Source: an uncultured Altererythrobacter sp. (lineage in GTDB: Bacteria > Pseudomonadota > Alphaproteobacteria > Sphingomonadales > Sphingomonadaceae). From it: a stretch of DNA of 64,000 bases. The notes under the pieces were generated by a model, which had not been told where the DNA came from, ran no database searches, and worked only from the letters and a program-made list of their open reading frames with translations. Location of the stretch: contig CAJXNC010000002.1 in assembly GCA_913056125.1 (NCBI GenBank), positions 372,001 to 436,000 on the forward strand, in the 5' to 3' direction. A program made the translations under genes and the position numbers. This document shows, one piece after another, positions 56,191-64,000 of this stretch. Each line of letters starts with the position of its first letter. The first letter of the stretch is position 1.

Positions 56191-56922
56191 CTAGGGCACG
56201 ATTTCCTGACCGCGCCAGTCGAACAGCTTGCCGCTGTCCTCGGGCCGAAGGTGGCGGACGACATCCAGCAGGTTGCACGCCGCTTCGCGCCGCGTGGTCA
56301 GTTGACCTTTGGGCAAGCTCGCCTGGAAAGGCTTGGACAGCGGCGTATCCACGGTACCCGGATGCAAGGCGGCGATGATTGCCTGGTCATGCGTCCGCTT
56401 CATTTCGATGGAGAAATTGCGCACCAGCATGTTCAGGGCTGCCTTGCTCGAGCGGTAGGAGTGCCACCCTCCAAGGCGATTATCCCCTATTGAACCCACC
56501 CTTGCAGACAAGGCGGCAAGCACGCTCCGTCGGTCGCGCGGCAGGATCGGAAGCATGTGTTTTGCAACAAGGGCGGGGCCTATCGCGTTAATTCGAAAAG
56601 CCTGTGCCATCGCTTCGGGATCAATGGCGCGCATGCCCTTTTCGGGTTCTGTCCCGTCCGGGAGTGTGAGGACGCCCGTGGCCACTATAACCAGGTCCGG
56701 CGGGTCACCGGCCATATCGCGCACGGCGGCTGCGATACTCTCTTCATCCAGCAGGTCGAAGCTGAATGGCCTGACGAACTGGTGCCGAGGGGCCTCGCCA
56801 CTGCGAGAGCCGCCATGCACGATCGTGCCGCGGTCTACGAGCACCCTGCATAGAGCCGCGCCAATTCCTCCCGTTGCACCGAATATCGCGGCCTTCACCG
56901 GCCAATCTGTTCTCGTGTCCAC
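56191..56922 (-). CDS. Short-chain dehydrogenase/reductase (GTG start)
   Basis: A 243-residue Rossmann oxidoreductase. The cofactor motif TGGIGAAL is in [11 protein letters not shown], the catalytic Ser in [10 protein letters not shown] and the Tyr-x3-Lys in [10 protein letters not shown]. The substitution of the classical NNAG by an ATGVL block is typical of 'CsgA/SDR' subgroup members. Substrate unknown. The GTG at 56922 has AGGA 8 nt upstream; an ATG at 56949 is possible but lacks a good ribosome binding site. It is divergent from sdhB. Confidence 0.8.
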   Translation of the reverse strand: MDTRTDWPVKAAIFGATGGIGAALCRVLVDRGTIVHGGSRSGEAPRHQFVRPFSFDLLDEESIAAAVRDMAGDPPDLVIVATGVLTLPDGTEPEKGMRAIDPEAMAQAFRINAIGPALVAKHMLPILPRDRRSVLAALSARVGSIGDNRLGGWHSYRSSKAALNMLVRNFSIEMKRTHDQAIIAALHPGTVDTPLSKPFQASLPKGQLTTRREAACNLLDVVRHLRPEDSGKLFDWRGQEIVP

Positions 56923-57170
56923 GTTTACTGTCCTACAAACATAAGACATTTCTAGAGAAGGCCGCGATGATGAAAACACGGCCTTTCCGCCATATCCCGA
57001 CCCTTCGAGCATTGCAGCGCGTCGGCGCCCGCTTTCTTGCCTCCGGACAGTGTGTCAGGTGTGAGGGGTTAGGCGAAATCTCCAGAAGAACGACGAAAGC
57101 GCCAAGACCTGCCTTGCCCTATGCGTTGCACAGGCTAGATAGGTGGCGAAAGCCGAAAAGCGGGACAATC

Positions 57171-57953
57171 ATGGCGACATTCACGCTTCCGAAGAACAGC
57201 ACGATCACCGGCAAGGGCAAGGAGCACAAGGCTCCCGGCGCGAAGCGGGTGCAGAAATTCAAGATCTATCGCTGGGATCCGGAAAGCGGGGAGAATCCGC
57301 GCTACGATCTGTTCGAGATCGACCTCGACGATTGCGGCCCGATGGTTCTCGACGCGATCATCAAGATCAAGAACGAGATCGATCCGACGCTGACCTTCCG
57401 CCGCTCCTGCCGCGAAGGAATCTGCGGTTCCTGCGCGATGAACATGAACGGCAAGAACGGCCTCGCCTGCACCACGGCGATCGAGGACCTGAAGGGCGAT
57501 ATCCAGATTACCCCGCTTCCGCATATGGAAGTGGTCAAGGACCTCGTCCCCGACTTCACCCATTTCTACGCGCAATATGCCTCGATCCGCCCCTGGCTGC
57601 AGACCGTCTCCACCACGCCATCGGGCAAGGAGCGCCTGCAATCGCCCGAACAGCGCGAGAAGCTGGACGGGCTTTACGAGTGCATCCTGTGCGCGTGCTG
57701 CTCCACCTCCTGCCCATCCTATTGGTGGAATTCGGACAAGTTCCTTGGCCCTGCCATCCTGCTGCAGGCCTACCGTTGGCTGGCCGACAGTCGCGACGAA
57801 ATGACCGGTGAGCGGCTCGACGAGCTGGAAGATCCCTTCCGCCTCTATCGCTGCCACACGATCATGAACTGCGCCAATGTCTGCCCCAAAGGCCTCAGCC
57901 CTGCGCGTGCCATTGCCGAAACCAAGAAGATGATGGCGGAACGCCAGATCTGA
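57171..57953 (+). CDS. sdhB: Succinate dehydrogenase iron-sulfur subunit
   Basis: It passes electrons from SdhA to quinone in complex II. The 260-residue protein has the three cluster sites: [16 protein letters not shown] with a later Cys in LACTTAI for [2Fe-2S], [16 protein letters not shown] for [4Fe-4S] and [17 protein letters not shown] for [3Fe-4S]. The start at 57171 gives the usual length; the upstream open frame to 56874 looks non-coding. The other sdh genes are not adjacent here. It is followed directly by zapE. Confidence 0.95.
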   Translation: MATFTLPKNSTITGKGKEHKAPGAKRVQKFKIYRWDPESGENPRYDLFEIDLDDCGPMVLDAIIKIKNEIDPTLTFRRSCREGICGSCAMNMNGKNGLACTTAIEDLKGDIQITPLPHMEVVKDLVPDFTHFYAQYASIRPWLQTVSTTPSGKERLQSPEQREKLDGLYECILCACCSTSCPSYWWNSDKFLGPAILLQAYRWLADSRDEMTGERLDELEDPFRLYRCHTIMNCANVCPKGLSPARAIAETKKMMAERQI

Positions 57954-57979
57954 GCCGCCTGCTTTCCCGCTACGACGAA

Positions 57980-59062
57980 TTGCTGGCATCGGGCGAATTG
58001 CGCCCCGATCCGGAGCAGCGCGCCGCTGCCGAAGTGCTGGCGCGCGTGCAGTACGACCTCGAGACCCGCAAGGGCACCGGCTTCTTCCGCCGCCTGACGG
58101 GCAAGAGCGATGCCGTGCGCGGGGCCTATCTCTGGGGCGGTGTCGGGCGCGGCAAGTCGATGCTGATGGATCTGTTCCACGAGACGCTCGACATTCCCGG
58201 GAAGCGGCGCGTCCATTTCCACGCCTTCATGATCGAGGTGCACCAGCGCATTCGCGCCGAGCGCGAAAAGGAAAGCGGCGATCCCATCGCGCCGGTCGCT
58301 TCCGCCATAGCCGCCGAGATCCGTTGCCTCGCCTTCGACGAGATGGTGGTCAACAATTCGGCCGATGCCATGATCATGAGCCGGCTGTTCCGCGCGCTGA
58401 TCGTGGATGAAGGCGTGACCGTGGTGACAACGAGCAACCGCCCTCCCCGCGACCTCTACAAGGACGGGCTCAATCGTGAGCATTTCCTGCCTTTCATCGA
58501 CCTGATCGGCGAGAAGCTCGACGTCGTCGAACTTAACGGCCCGACCGACTATCGGCTCGATCGGATCGGCGGCATGGAAAGCTGGCACAGCCCCATCGGC
58601 AAAGATGCGACCGACCAGGTGCGCGAGTTGTTCTTCCGCCTGACCGACTTCGACCCCGAGGATGCGGCGCATGTCCCCTCGGGCGAACTCGACCTTGGCG
58701 GGGGCCGCACCCTCTTCGTGCCCAAGAGCCTCAAGGGCGTCGCCGTGTTCAGCTTCAAACGGCTCTGCAAGGAAGCACGCGGCGCGTCGGACTACCTTGC
58801 CATTGCCCAGACCTATCACACGGTCATCATTGTCGGCATTCCGCGCATGGACAAGGACATGCGCAATGAGGCGGCGCGTTTCGTCACGCTGATCGACGCG
58901 CTGTATGAAAACAGGGTGAAGCTGTTCGTCACCGCCGCAGCCGAGCCGGAAAACCTCTATCCGTCAGGCGACGGTGCCTTCGAATTCGAGCGCACGGTCA
59001 GCCGGCTCAAGGAAATGCAGAGCGACGACTACATGGCTCTCGGCCATGGTGAGGCAGATTAG
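57980..59062 (+). CDS. zapE: ZapE/AFG1-family ATPase
   Basis: A 360-residue AAA-like ATPase of the AFG1/ZapE family, linked to cell-division (ZapE) and respiratory-complex quality control (AFG1). Walker A is GGVGRGKSMLMD, Walker B LAFDEMVVNN and the sensor region TTSNRPPRDLYKDGLNRE. The first ordinary start codon is TTG at 57980, but ten more residue codons ([10 protein letters not shown]) upstream look like the usual family N-terminus and would start at a CTG (57950) that overlaps the sdhB stop. The stop overlaps the convergent asnB-like stop by 4 nt. Confidence 0.9.
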   Translation: MLASGELRPDPEQRAAAEVLARVQYDLETRKGTGFFRRLTGKSDAVRGAYLWGGVGRGKSMLMDLFHETLDIPGKRRVHFHAFMIEVHQRIRAEREKESGDPIAPVASAIAAEIRCLAFDEMVVNNSADAMIMSRLFRALIVDEGVTVVTTSNRPPRDLYKDGLNREHFLPFIDLIGEKLDVVELNGPTDYRLDRIGGMESWHSPIGKDATDQVRELFFRLTDFDPEDAAHVPSGELDLGGGRTLFVPKSLKGVAVFSFKRLCKEARGASDYLAIAQTYHTVIIVGIPRMDKDMRNEAARFVTLIDALYENRVKLFVTAAAEPENLYPSGDGAFEFERTVSRLKEMQSDDYMALGHGEAD

Positions 59063-60957
59063 GTATTGATCCCGAGCCGCGCGAGCGACTTGTCGAGCAT
59101 CAGCAATTGCCAGAACAGGCGAGAATGGTCCGAACGGCCCACAATATGCGCCTCGGCCATTCGCGATAGCTCTCGCTTGTCAAACCAGCCCGTCCGCGCC
59201 AGCGCACTGCTCGCGGCAATCGCGCGGGTCTGCTGCTGCAGCGGCCCACGCAGCCATTGCGCGATCGGCGTCACGAAACCCTGCTTGGGCCGATAGAGAA
59301 TGTCTTTCGGCAGGTACCGCTCCATCGCCTTCTTGAGCAGATACTTGCCCTGCATGCCCTTCACGCGCAGCCCCTCAGGCAGTCCGGCGCAGAACTCCAC
59401 CAGGCGGTGATCGAGCAGCGGCTCGCGTGCCTCGAGGCCCACCGCCATGCTGGTGCGATCCACCTTGGTGAGGATGTCTGCGGGCAACCAGAAGGTCAGG
59501 TCGGCATATTGCGCCTGGTCAAGCCCCGAACGCGCCGGTGCATTCTTCATCCGCTCGATGAAGGGCAATTCGGCGCGGTAGCTGCCCAGTTCGCGCGCCA
59601 GGTCTTCGCCATAGAGCGCGAAGCGCAGTTCGGGGGGGACTGCGGAAACGCTGCGCGCGTAACCATGCGGACCCGACCCGGCGAGGCCGAGCAGGGTCGA
59701 TTTGGCGCGCAAGGGACGCGGTGCCCAATCGGCCTTGGGCCATACCCTCCCCAAAGGACCGAGCACGTTCTTGCGCACGGCTTCGGGCATCAGGCGGCGC
59801 AATTGCTCCTCGCGGTGATGGAACACCTGCCGCCGGTATCCGGCCAAGGCTTCGTCCGCCCCGTCGCCCGAAAGCGCCACGGTGACATTCTCGCGCGCCA
59901 ATTGGCACACGCGCCATGTCGGCAGGGCGGAGGCGTCAGCAAAGGGTTCGTCGAACATACCCGCGATCCGGTCCACCGCGTCGAACTGGTCGGCGCTGAC
60001 GGTTCGCGCAGCGTGGTCGGTCCCGAACAGCTGCGCGACCTTTTCGGCGTAGTTGGTCTCGTCCACCTCCTCGACATCGAAGCCGATCGAACATGTGCGC
60101 ACCGGCTTTCGGCTGGCCTCGGCCATCAGCGCGACAACGCTGGAAGAATCCACACCGCCGGAAAGGAAAGCGCCCAACGGCACATCCGCCACCATGCGCG
60201 ATGTCACCCCCTCCCGCAGGTGATGCAGCAATTCCGCTTCGAGGTCCTTCGCCTTGCCCTTGTGACGCTCGGCAAACGAGATGTCCCAATATCGCCGCGG
60301 CGGGGCTGGCGGGCTGTCGTGCTTTAGCAGGCGATAATGGCCCGCTGGTAGCTTCTCGACACCCTTCAGCAGGCTGCGATGATCGGGGACATAGCCCCAG
60401 GCCATGTAATCCTCGATAGCCTGTGGATCGGCCTCGCGGCGCAGCAACGGATGGGTCAGAAGGCCCTTCAACTCCGAGGAAAACGCCATGCTGCCATCGC
60501 TGAGCATGGTGGTGAACAGTGGTTTTACGCCGAAACGATCGCGGGCAAGAAACAGTGTCCTGTCTGCCCGGTCGTAAATAGCGAAAACGAACATGCCATG
60601 CAGGTGCTTCAGGCAATCGACGCCCCATTGCTGCCAGGCGGCGAGGATCACCTCGGTATCGCCTTCAGTGCGGAATTCGGCGCCGAGCGCCTCCAGCTCG
60701 CGCCGCAATTCGCGGAAATTGTATATCTCGCCATTGAAGCTGATGACGGCGCGCTCATCCGCCGATTGCATGGGCTGCGGCGATCCCTCGAGATCAATGA
60801 TCGAAAGGCGGCGGTGGCCAAGCCCTACACCCGGAGCCGTCCAGACACCCGATCCGTCAGGCCCGCGATGAGCCAGCACGTCGCACATCCGCTCGACCCG
60901 GGCTGGATCGACCGGCTTCATGGTGCCACAATGGAAGACGCCCGCGATCCCGCACAT
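59059..60957 (-). CDS. XrtA-associated asparagine-synthase-like amidotransferase
   Basis: A 632-residue class II glutamine amidotransferase fused to an asparagine synthetase domain. The N-terminal nucleophile is Cys2 (MCGIAGVF), with GHRRLSIIDLEG and FNGEIYNFRELR in the glutaminase domain. The synthetase domain has the PP-loop LSGGVDSSSVVALM near 266 and LSGDGADEALAGY. In exosortase-A loci this family (TIGR03108 type) is thought to amidate sugars or proteins linked to exopolysaccharide, a family-level inference supported here by xrtA 9 nt upstream. Confidence 0.9.
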   Translation of the reverse strand: MCGIAGVFHCGTMKPVDPARVERMCDVLAHRGPDGSGVWTAPGVGLGHRRLSIIDLEGSPQPMQSADERAVISFNGEIYNFRELRRELEALGAEFRTEGDTEVILAAWQQWGVDCLKHLHGMFVFAIYDRADRTLFLARDRFGVKPLFTTMLSDGSMAFSSELKGLLTHPLLRREADPQAIEDYMAWGYVPDHRSLLKGVEKLPAGHYRLLKHDSPPAPPRRYWDISFAERHKGKAKDLEAELLHHLREGVTSRMVADVPLGAFLSGGVDSSSVVALMAEASRKPVRTCSIGFDVEEVDETNYAEKVAQLFGTDHAARTVSADQFDAVDRIAGMFDEPFADASALPTWRVCQLARENVTVALSGDGADEALAGYRRQVFHHREEQLRRLMPEAVRKNVLGPLGRVWPKADWAPRPLRAKSTLLGLAGSGPHGYARSVSAVPPELRFALYGEDLARELGSYRAELPFIERMKNAPARSGLDQAQYADLTFWLPADILTKVDRTSMAVGLEAREPLLDHRLVEFCAGLPEGLRVKGMQGKYLLKKAMERYLPKDILYRPKQGFVTPIAQWLRGPLQQQTRAIAASSALARTGWFDKRELSRMAEAHIVGRSDHSRLFWQLLMLDKSLARLGINT

Positions 60958-60966
60958 GGGCGCTGG

Positions 60967-62517
60967 TTAGGGGTTTTGCGCCAAGCGGTCCATCCACTCC
61001 TCGAGCGGAGCGGTGGACGCAAGGAATTGCCCGATGGCATCCTCTGCCGAAACGCCCTGCCCGTCGCGGGCGGAGAGGATCAGCATCATGGTCGGATAGG
61101 GATCGAACAGCAGGCTGTCGCGCATGTTGGAAAGCTTGAGCCGCGCGACGCTGCCGCCCAGAAAATCGCGATGGCGGTATGTCGTGACGGCAAGACGCAT
61201 CGCACCGGGCGCGCGCAGCCACTCGCTCTTGCCCGGCCCCAATTGCGGCCCCGGCGAATGCCAGCGCCAGTCGGTATCGGGCCTCAACGCCCCCTCGCCA
61301 TAGGCACTGGCCTCCCGGCCGTCTTGCTGGTTAGCATAGAGCGCAAAGAAGACATCGATCTCTGCACCTTCTGAATTCCGATAGGTGCCGATCAGGCGAT
61401 GGTCCGCGCCAGTGGCACGCGGCTCCCACCAGATTGCGGGTACGTAGTCGGCCTGCTCCCAGCCCTCGACAGGCGGCAGCGCAATGACTTGCGGTATAGG
61501 CACTGCGACCTGCTTGGCATGAGCCGACCAGGCCATCGCGCCGAGCGAGAGCAGCAAGACAGCACCGAGCATGGCGGAGGGCCTGCCGCCAAACCGCTCC
61601 AGCTTGGCGAACATGCGAGAATTGTAATCCTCGGCATTGATGAAGCGATCCGACGCGCTGCGATCGAAGAAGCGCCAGCTCACCGCCAGCAGCAGCCCCA
61701 TGACCAGGGCGAAAAAGAACCAGCCATAGAAGATGTGATCGAAGCCGGCGGCGAATTCGATCCCCTGCGACTGCGCGATATAGATCGTGCCCCAAGCGCG
61801 TACACCATTGGCAAGGATCGGCAACGTCACCGCGGCAAGCATGAATACCGCACGCCGCTTCCAGCTGACGAAGCAGACATTGGCCGCAAGCGTGCCGAGC
61901 GCCACCATGGCGATCAGGAACTTCACGCCCGAGCAGGCTTCCGCCACTTCGAACAAGCCTGCGGGTGTATCGATGAAGACGCCCTCAATCACGGCGGGGA
62001 TCCCGCTCCAATGCGTCAGAGCAATGGTCAGCTCGGCTGTAATCATCTGCAGCGTGGGGACAAGCTCGTCCCCCACCGGCACCAGGAAAAAGGCGTAGCA
62101 AAGCGGAAACAGCAGGGCGGCGAAGATGCGCGGGCCGAGCAAGGCCAGCACAACGCACTGCATGGCGGCGACCGCGCCAAGATGTGTTGCAGCGGCAAGG
62201 CCCGAAATCTCGCCCAGCAACCAGAGGAACAGCGCACCTGCAAGCGGGACGAGGCCCGGCCACCATGCTCGCGGCGTCATCCTCACCAGCTCCGGCCCGC
62301 GCAGTTTGACCAGCCAGGCGAGGATGAAGGGCACGAAGAGGATGTGATTGTAAGTCGAGCTGTCCCAGTACTGCCAGAACATGTCGGCAAAGACCGGCGC
62401 GAAGAGCAGCAGGATCACCGCCCAGCCCAGAGCAAGGCGCAGTAAAGGCTTGCGCCATTGTTCGGGCAACATGTCGCGCAGGGGAGCCTGACGCCTGAGG
62501 GCTAAATCAAGCGGCAT
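60967..62517 (-). CDS. xrtA: Exosortase A fused to an EpsI domain
   Basis: A 516-residue membrane transpeptidase-like enzyme that processes PEP-CTERM proteins. The N-terminal 300 residues have about eight TM helices and the exosortase catalytic triad: Cys195 in EACSGVKF, Arg240 in ANGVRAW and His261 in FDHIFYGW. Residues from about 330 form the soluble EpsI-type domain (VEGWEQ, IGTYRN, RHRDFLGGSVARLKL). The ATG at 62517 has GGGAGG nearby and overlaps the glycosyltransferase gene by 11 nt; an ATG at 62541 is less likely. It belongs to the exopolysaccharide locus that continues beyond the window. Confidence 0.92.
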   Translation of the reverse strand: MPLDLALRRQAPLRDMLPEQWRKPLLRLALGWAVILLLFAPVFADMFWQYWDSSTYNHILFVPFILAWLVKLRGPELVRMTPRAWWPGLVPLAGALFLWLLGEISGLAAATHLGAVAAMQCVVLALLGPRIFAALLFPLCYAFFLVPVGDELVPTLQMITAELTIALTHWSGIPAVIEGVFIDTPAGLFEVAEACSGVKFLIAMVALGTLAANVCFVSWKRRAVFMLAAVTLPILANGVRAWGTIYIAQSQGIEFAAGFDHIFYGWFFFALVMGLLLAVSWRFFDRSASDRFINAEDYNSRMFAKLERFGGRPSAMLGAVLLLSLGAMAWSAHAKQVAVPIPQVIALPPVEGWEQADYVPAIWWEPRATGADHRLIGTYRNSEGAEIDVFFALYANQQDGREASAYGEGALRPDTDWRWHSPGPQLGPGKSEWLRAPGAMRLAVTTYRHRDFLGGSVARLKLSNMRDSLLFDPYPTMMLILSARDGQGVSAEDAIGQFLASTAPLEEWMDRLAQNP

Positions 62518-63736
62518 CGCGCGATGCCTCCCGCGATCCATCCAAGCCCATCAGCTTGGGCAGGTCTGCCAGCATTGGCTCCCAGCCCTGTTTGGCGATC
62601 ACGAATTGCCGTGCGGCCTGCCCCATTGCCTCTGCGCGCTGTCGATCTCCCAGCAGGGCGAGAGTCTCGGCAGCAAATTGCACGTCGTCACTGGCGGTCT
62701 GGAAATGCTCGCCGCTGACGGCTTCGATACCCGTTGCGGCCTCTTCGCTGAGCACGAGCGGGCGCGCCATGGCCATGGCTTCGAGCACCTTGTTCTGCAC
62801 ACCGCGCGCAATGGTCAGCGGCACGGTGACCAGGTCTGCACCCGCGAGCCAGGGTCGCATGTCGGCAACTTGGCCATGTACAACGCAGCCATTCTTGCCG
62901 TCCAGGGCCAGGACCTCTGCAGCAGGAGTCCGCCCGACAACATGGAAGCGCGCCATGGGATAGGTTTCGCGGATACGCGGCATGATATGCAGCGCCATAC
63001 GCTGCACGGCTGCGACATTGGGCGGATAGTCCATCTGCCCGGTGAACAGCAATTGCGGCCCCTCGCCCGCCATGGCCGGTTCGGACACGACAAGGCCGGG
63101 ATCGAAATGACCTGCATCGATGCCATTGCCCATGGCGCGGATATTGCCCGCATTGCCCACGCGGCCGCGCAGCAAATCGGCCTCGGCCTCGCTCACCAGA
63201 AGTGTGTGATCTGCGCGCTGGACCAGTGCTGCCTCGACCTGCGAAAGCAGGCGTCCTTCTCGCGCATGGAGCCACTTCTTCGGCTGGCTGGCATCCTTGG
63301 CATAAGCCTCGAACTTGGCGGAATCGACATCGACCAGATCGACCACCAGCCTGCGATTCCAGCTTGCAGGAACGAACTGTCCCATCTGCCCCGAAAAGAC
63401 GTAGATCGCCCCGATCCGTCCGGAAGCGATCAGCCTGTTCACCCAGGAAGAAAGCTCGTTACTGGCAAAGGCGGTCAAGCTGACCGGCTGCGAATGGAGC
63501 AATGCCTCCACGCCGGCCAGCGCCAACGGCTTGCCGCGCTTGACCACGCAATAGCTTGCCGCGCGTTTGGACAGCTCGCCTACATGTACCCGGTCGGCAT
63601 CACTATCGACGAAGCAGCCGACATGTACCGGCGCGATCTTTGTCAGCGATTCCAGCACGTGATGCGAGCGGATGCGGTCGCCGCGATCGGGAGGGAATGG
63701 CAGTCGATGCGCGAGGAAGAGGATCTCCCCGCTCAT
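62507..63736 (-). CDS. PEP-CTERM/XrtA-locus glycosyltransferase
   Basis: A 409-residue GT-B (GT4-like) glycosyltransferase, similar to the sugar transferases of exosortase loci (TIGR03087 type). Family segments: LAHRLPFPPDRGDRIRSHH at the N-terminus, LLFTGQMDYPPNVAAV and the C-terminal nucleotide-sugar region VPLTIARGVQNKVLEAMAMARP with the EX7E-like Glu residues. It starts with an ATG overlapping the FemAB-like stop by 4 nt (63736), so 57 upstream codons of the longer open frame are excluded. Confidence 0.9.
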   Translation of the reverse strand: MSGEILFLAHRLPFPPDRGDRIRSHHVLESLTKIAPVHVGCFVDSDADRVHVGELSKRAASYCVVKRGKPLALAGVEALLHSQPVSLTAFASNELSSWVNRLIASGRIGAIYVFSGQMGQFVPASWNRRLVVDLVDVDSAKFEAYAKDASQPKKWLHAREGRLLSQVEAALVQRADHTLLVSEAEADLLRGRVGNAGNIRAMGNGIDAGHFDPGLVVSEPAMAGEGPQLLFTGQMDYPPNVAAVQRMALHIMPRIRETYPMARFHVVGRTPAAEVLALDGKNGCVVHGQVADMRPWLAGADLVTVPLTIARGVQNKVLEAMAMARPLVLSEEAATGIEAVSGEHFQTASDDVQFAAETLALLGDRQRAEAMGQAARQFVIAKQGWEPMLADLPKLMGLDGSREASRDAA

Positions 63737-64000
63737 CCCAACCCCTTTGCGATCATCGGCCCAATCCGATTGGTCAGCCCAAGCGGAAGCTTCTGCCACA
63801 GCGCGATACGTGCGGCATGTTTCGCACTGGTCGGATCGGCATCGCGCGCCTCTGCGCCCGGCGCGGTCCAGCTGGCATAGGAAAGCGGTTCGGGATCGAA
63901 CCCCCAATTCTTCTTGAAAAAGTAGGCGCCGCTTTCGGTCTTGCTGCGACCGAAGTCGAAATGCGTGCAGCCGCGCCCGCGCGCATGGAGCATGAGCTGG
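63733..64000 (-). CDS. FemAB-like XrtA-associated N-acyltransferase (C-terminal part)
   Basis: Only about 88 C-terminal codons are visible; the gene begins beyond the window. HFDFGRSKTESGAYFFKKNWGFDP is the C-terminal GNAT/FemAB signature found in PEP-CTERM-system-associated FemAB proteins (TIGR03019 type), and SKTESGAYFFKKNWG is its most typical stretch. Such proteins transfer amino-acyl or acyl groups. The stop overlaps the glycosyltransferase ATG. Confidence 0.85.
   Translation of the reverse strand, partial: QLMLHARGRGCTHFDFGRSKTESGAYFFKKNWGFDPEPLSYASWTAPGAEARDADPTSAKHAARIALWQKLPLGLTNRIGPMIAKGLG

Overview
The window is GC-rich chromosomal DNA of an alphaproteobacterium, almost certainly Sphingomonadales and most like Erythrobacteraceae (inference). 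The reasons are the gene set and order (nuoA-N running into birA-coaX-rnj, an exosortase A / PEP-CTERM locus, a DUF2336 protein, an RNase E whose S1 domain carries a large insertion) and the many 1-4 nt start/stop overlaps. Genes are densely packed. I see no tRNA, rRNA, CRISPR array, phage or insertion sequence.

Layout. 1-4320 (+): end of trpG, then trpD, trpC, csaA, moaC, moeA. 4345-5140: lexA with its own SOS box and a terminator. 5161-8183 (-): an RHH/EF-hand protein and comEC. 8212-11021 (+): gltX, gltA and a terminator. 11033-14923 (-): a lineage-specific cluster of a histidine-kinase-like protein without its phospho-acceptor, a DUF2336 protein, a nucleotidyltransferase-like membrane protein and an Hpt-like protein, also without its histidine. 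It is divergent from a large two-TM coiled-coil protein (14995-17610, +) built like the polarity factor TipN. 17607-37199 (-): one long respiratory operon, nuoABCD-x-x-E-x-F-x-GHIJKLMN-birA-coaX-rnj-DUF1467, with four non-canonical genes (x) between the complex I genes. 37286-42708: a secreted beta-propeller-like protein, thiolase, two paralogous lipoproteins, an SH3 protein and amtB. 42787-50325 (-): a nitronate-monooxygenase-like enzyme with an extra four-cysteine tail, a lipoprotein methyltransferase, prfB, a secreted peroxiredoxin, PBP1A and an amidase. 50792-59062: rne, an NTP transferase, a methyltransferase (-), an orphan ATP-grasp ligase, an SDR (-), sdhB and zapE. 59059-64000 (-): an exosortase-A exopolysaccharide locus (FemAB-like, glycosyltransferase, exosortase fused to EpsI, asparagine-synthase-like amidotransferase), truncated by the window end.

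Most genes are housekeeping: tryptophan and molybdenum-cofactor synthesis, SOS control, TCA cycle, complex I, cell wall, RNA decay and translation. The least explained parts are (a) the 446-residue secreted protein with four cysteine-paired repeats, translationally coupled between nuoF and nuoG, plus three small membrane proteins in the same operon; (b) the 11-17.6 kb cluster, where two phosphotransfer-type proteins have both lost the phosphorylated histidine beside a TipN-like protein; and (c) the RHH-TM-EF-hand protein, which carries a strong internal ribosome binding site that could yield a second, purely periplasmic calcium-binding product.
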